A stretch of 8,131 nt of DNA from Acidobacteriota bacterium (lineage in GTDB: Bacteria > Acidobacteriota > Holophagae > Thermotomaculales > Thermotomaculaceae). Positions 6,841 through 8,131 of the stretch are shown here, in pieces. The stretch lies in assembly GCA_003650445.1 (NCBI GenBank), contig QMQE01000117.1:1-8131 (forward strand), in the 5' to 3' direction. A program made the translations under genes and the position numbers. Position 1 is the first letter of the stretch, and each line of letters starts with the position of its first letter. Under the pieces are notes generated by a model. That model worked only from the letters and a program-made list of their open reading frames with translations, made no database searches and was not told where the DNA came from.

Positions 6841-7984
6841 CCTGGAGCTTGCGACTGAACGCCACCGTTGCGATAAACGCGAAAGCGGTTAGAAGGCCCA
6901 GAAAAAGCCCGGCAATCAACGTAATTGCCAATTTGGGGAAGGCCTGTGTCTGCGGTTTTACAGGCTGATCGATAATCGTCATCTCTTTGGTCTTCCCGAC
7001 GATTTCAATCTTGGATTCCAACACAGTCTGGTAGATTTTTTCGTATCCTTTCTGTGCAGCGGTGAATTCACTTCTCAGTGCTTCGTACCGGGATTTGAGG
7101 GGATAATAAACAGTTTCCAGTTGATTCAGACGGTCTCTCAGCCGGGACAATGCCTCATTTTTCTGTTTCAGCAAGGCATTCAGCTCACGGATACGTTGCT
7201 TGGCCTCAATCTTTCTATTATCCGATTTTGCCGTAGTCAGTAACGCTTCTGCTTCCAAGCGTTCTGCCTTGACTCTTGCCAGCGAATAAAACGCTTTTGG
7301 ACTCATTCCTGATTGATTTATCTGGGGATTCAGGCTATTTGCCACCGTGGCGCTTTCGAAAGGGGGAAAAACAGCCAACTCGCCATTTTCCTCAATTGAA
7401 ATACGGTTTTTGAGTATGTCCAGTTTCATTGCCATTTGGGGGACGGGGTGTTTGGTGAGAAACTCATCCAGCACTTTGCGAGCAATTTCCATCTGGGCTG
7501 ACGCCGCCTGAACCTGTGCTTCGCTGAAACGGTATCCGGAATGGACTTCTTTGTCAATAACCTGCCGGTTTAATGTCAGTGTTTCTTCTCCCAACATTTT
7601 TGCAATCTTGAAACTGATTTCCGGGGCCTGAAAAGTGACTAAAAGCTTGATGATTGCGGTATCTTCCACAGTTGTTACCTCAAAGGAACGCTTGAATTCT
7701 TCAAAGTTCATGTCATATTTTTTCTGAATATCCAGCCTGGTATAAATATCGTGGTAGAGCGATTCATTGTCTACAAAATCCAGATAGGTATCGATATCCA
7801 GTTTTTTCCCCTCCAGTGAACGCCGGATCAATTTGGATTCCAGAACCATAAATGTTGTCCGGGTTTCAAAGACAGGAGTCAATACAAAATAAGCCAGAAT
7901 CCCAACCACAATTCCCAGAACCAGCATCACAGAAACCGGTTTCCTTTTTTCTTTCAAAACACTCAGGAATTCAAGAATGTCCAT
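6833..7984 (-). CDS. Wzz-like polysaccharide chain-length determinant / co-polymerase
   Basis: A 383-residue inner-membrane protein that sets polymer length with Wzy. It has the classic layout: a short cytoplasmic start (MDILEFLSVLKEKRK), a membrane helix at about 17-38, a large periplasmic domain, and a second helix at about 351-376. Just before the second helix is the proline-rich stretch DQPVKPQTQAFP (339-350), typical of the family. Residues about 231-325 are rich in Lys, Glu, Arg and Leu in heptad-like spacing and should form a long coiled coil. A shorter one is likely near 150-180. The protein ends soon after the second helix (SRKLQDD), so there is no fused tyrosine-kinase domain. The ATG at 7984 is preceded by GAGG (7994-7991) with a 6-base spacer. 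The gene overlaps the FAH-family gene by 14 bases and the GT39 gene by 8. Confidence 0.92.
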   Translation of the reverse strand: MDILEFLSVLKEKRKPVSVMLVLGIVVGILAYFVLTPVFETRTTFMVLESKLIRRSLEGKKLDIDTYLDFVDNESLYHDIYTRLDIQKKYDMNFEEFKRSFEVTTVEDTAIIKLLVTFQAPEISFKIAKMLGEETLTLNRQVIDKEVHSGYRFSEAQVQAASAQMEIARKVLDEFLTKHPVPQMAMKLDILKNRISIEENGELAVFPPFESATVANSLNPQINQSGMSPKAFYSLARVKAERLEAEALLTTAKSDNRKIEAKQRIRELNALLKQKNEALSRLRDRLNQLETVYYPLKSRYEALRSEFTAAQKGYEKIYQTVLESKIEIVGKTKEMTIIDQPVKPQTQAFPKLAITLIAGLFLGLLTAFAFIATVAFSRKLQDD

Positions 7985-8131
7985 TCATTACCTCACATGT
8001 TGTTTGCATCAACACCCGGTTCTCAATGAGGAGTCTCACTTCGATTTTATCCCCGGGAACGACTTTGCCGACGCCTGCCGGTGTCCCGGTAAAGAGCACA
8101 TCGTGTGTCCCGATATTCACCAGTTTTTCCA
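7971..8131 (-). CDS. Fumarylacetoacetate hydrolase (FAH) family protein, C-terminal end (partial at right edge)
   Basis: The minus strand is open from the right edge to TGA at 7973-7971, giving about 52 visible residues. They contain THDVLFTGTPAGVG, the TGTPxGVG signature near the C-terminus of FAH-family enzymes, followed by VPGDKIEVRL, the usual 'PGD..EV' strand, and a short tail. The family covers fumarylacetoacetases, acylpyruvases, and hydratase/isomerases of catechol-type degradation; they bind a divalent metal through residues in the part not seen here. The exact reaction cannot be called. Its last 14 bases overlap the start of the Wzz-like gene, so it seems to be the upstream member of the same operon, though no role in polysaccharide synthesis is known to me. 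The fragment is short, but the signature is clear. Confidence 0.85.
   Translation of the reverse strand, partial: EKLVNIGTHDVLFTGTPAGVGKVVPGDKIEVRLLIENRVLMQTTCEVMNGHS
7991..7994 (-). promoter_or_regulatory. Ribosome binding site of the Wzz-like gene
   Basis: GAGG on the minus strand ends 6 bases before the ATG at 7984. A second ATG at 7988-7986 opens only a four-codon reading and lies in the FAH-family frame, so 7984 is the chosen start. The site lies within the end of the upstream gene. Confidence 0.5.

Overview
The window is part of a bacterial surface-polysaccharide locus of the Wzx/Wzy-dependent type (O-antigen, capsule or exopolysaccharide). The lineage cannot be fixed from sequence alone. 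The undecaprenyl-linked initiation, flippase, polymerase and Wzz-like chain-length protein suit a Gram-negative envelope, but that is inference. GC content looks moderate, and two genes use alternative starts (TTG and GTG) with good Shine-Dalgarno sequences.

Layout: two convergent blocks. The plus-strand block (1-2087) holds the catalytic end of a polyprenyl-phosphate sugar-1-phosphate transferase, cut by the left edge, then a Wzx-like flippase. The minus-strand block, read from the right edge leftwards, holds the end of a fumarylacetoacetate hydrolase (FAH) family enzyme (cut by the edge), a Wzz-like chain-length protein, a 740-residue GT39/ArnT-like membrane glycosyltransferase with a large soluble C-terminal part, a Wzy/O-antigen-ligase family membrane protein, and a GT4-type glycosyltransferase split in two by a one-base frameshift. 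The first four minus-strand genes overlap end to start (14, 8 and 35 bases), so they look like one translationally coupled operon. The two blocks meet tail to tail with a 10-base overlap and no clear terminator.

How they work together (family knowledge plus inference): the sugar transferase loads the first sugar phosphate on undecaprenyl phosphate, cytoplasmic glycosyltransferases such as the GT4 protein extend the repeat unit, Wzx flips it, the Wzy-like protein polymerises it and the Wzz-like protein sets length. The GT39 protein probably adds a sugar from a lipid-phosphate donor on the periplasmic side. The FAH-family gene has no obvious role in this pathway.

Only two spacers lack a main gene (610-677 and 3238-3338). 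Each holds a short ORF with a plausible ribosome binding site next to the following gene. No tRNA, rRNA, CRISPR array, insertion sequence or riboswitch was recognised. I see a fairly ordinary polysaccharide locus with a few oddities, not a clearly new system.
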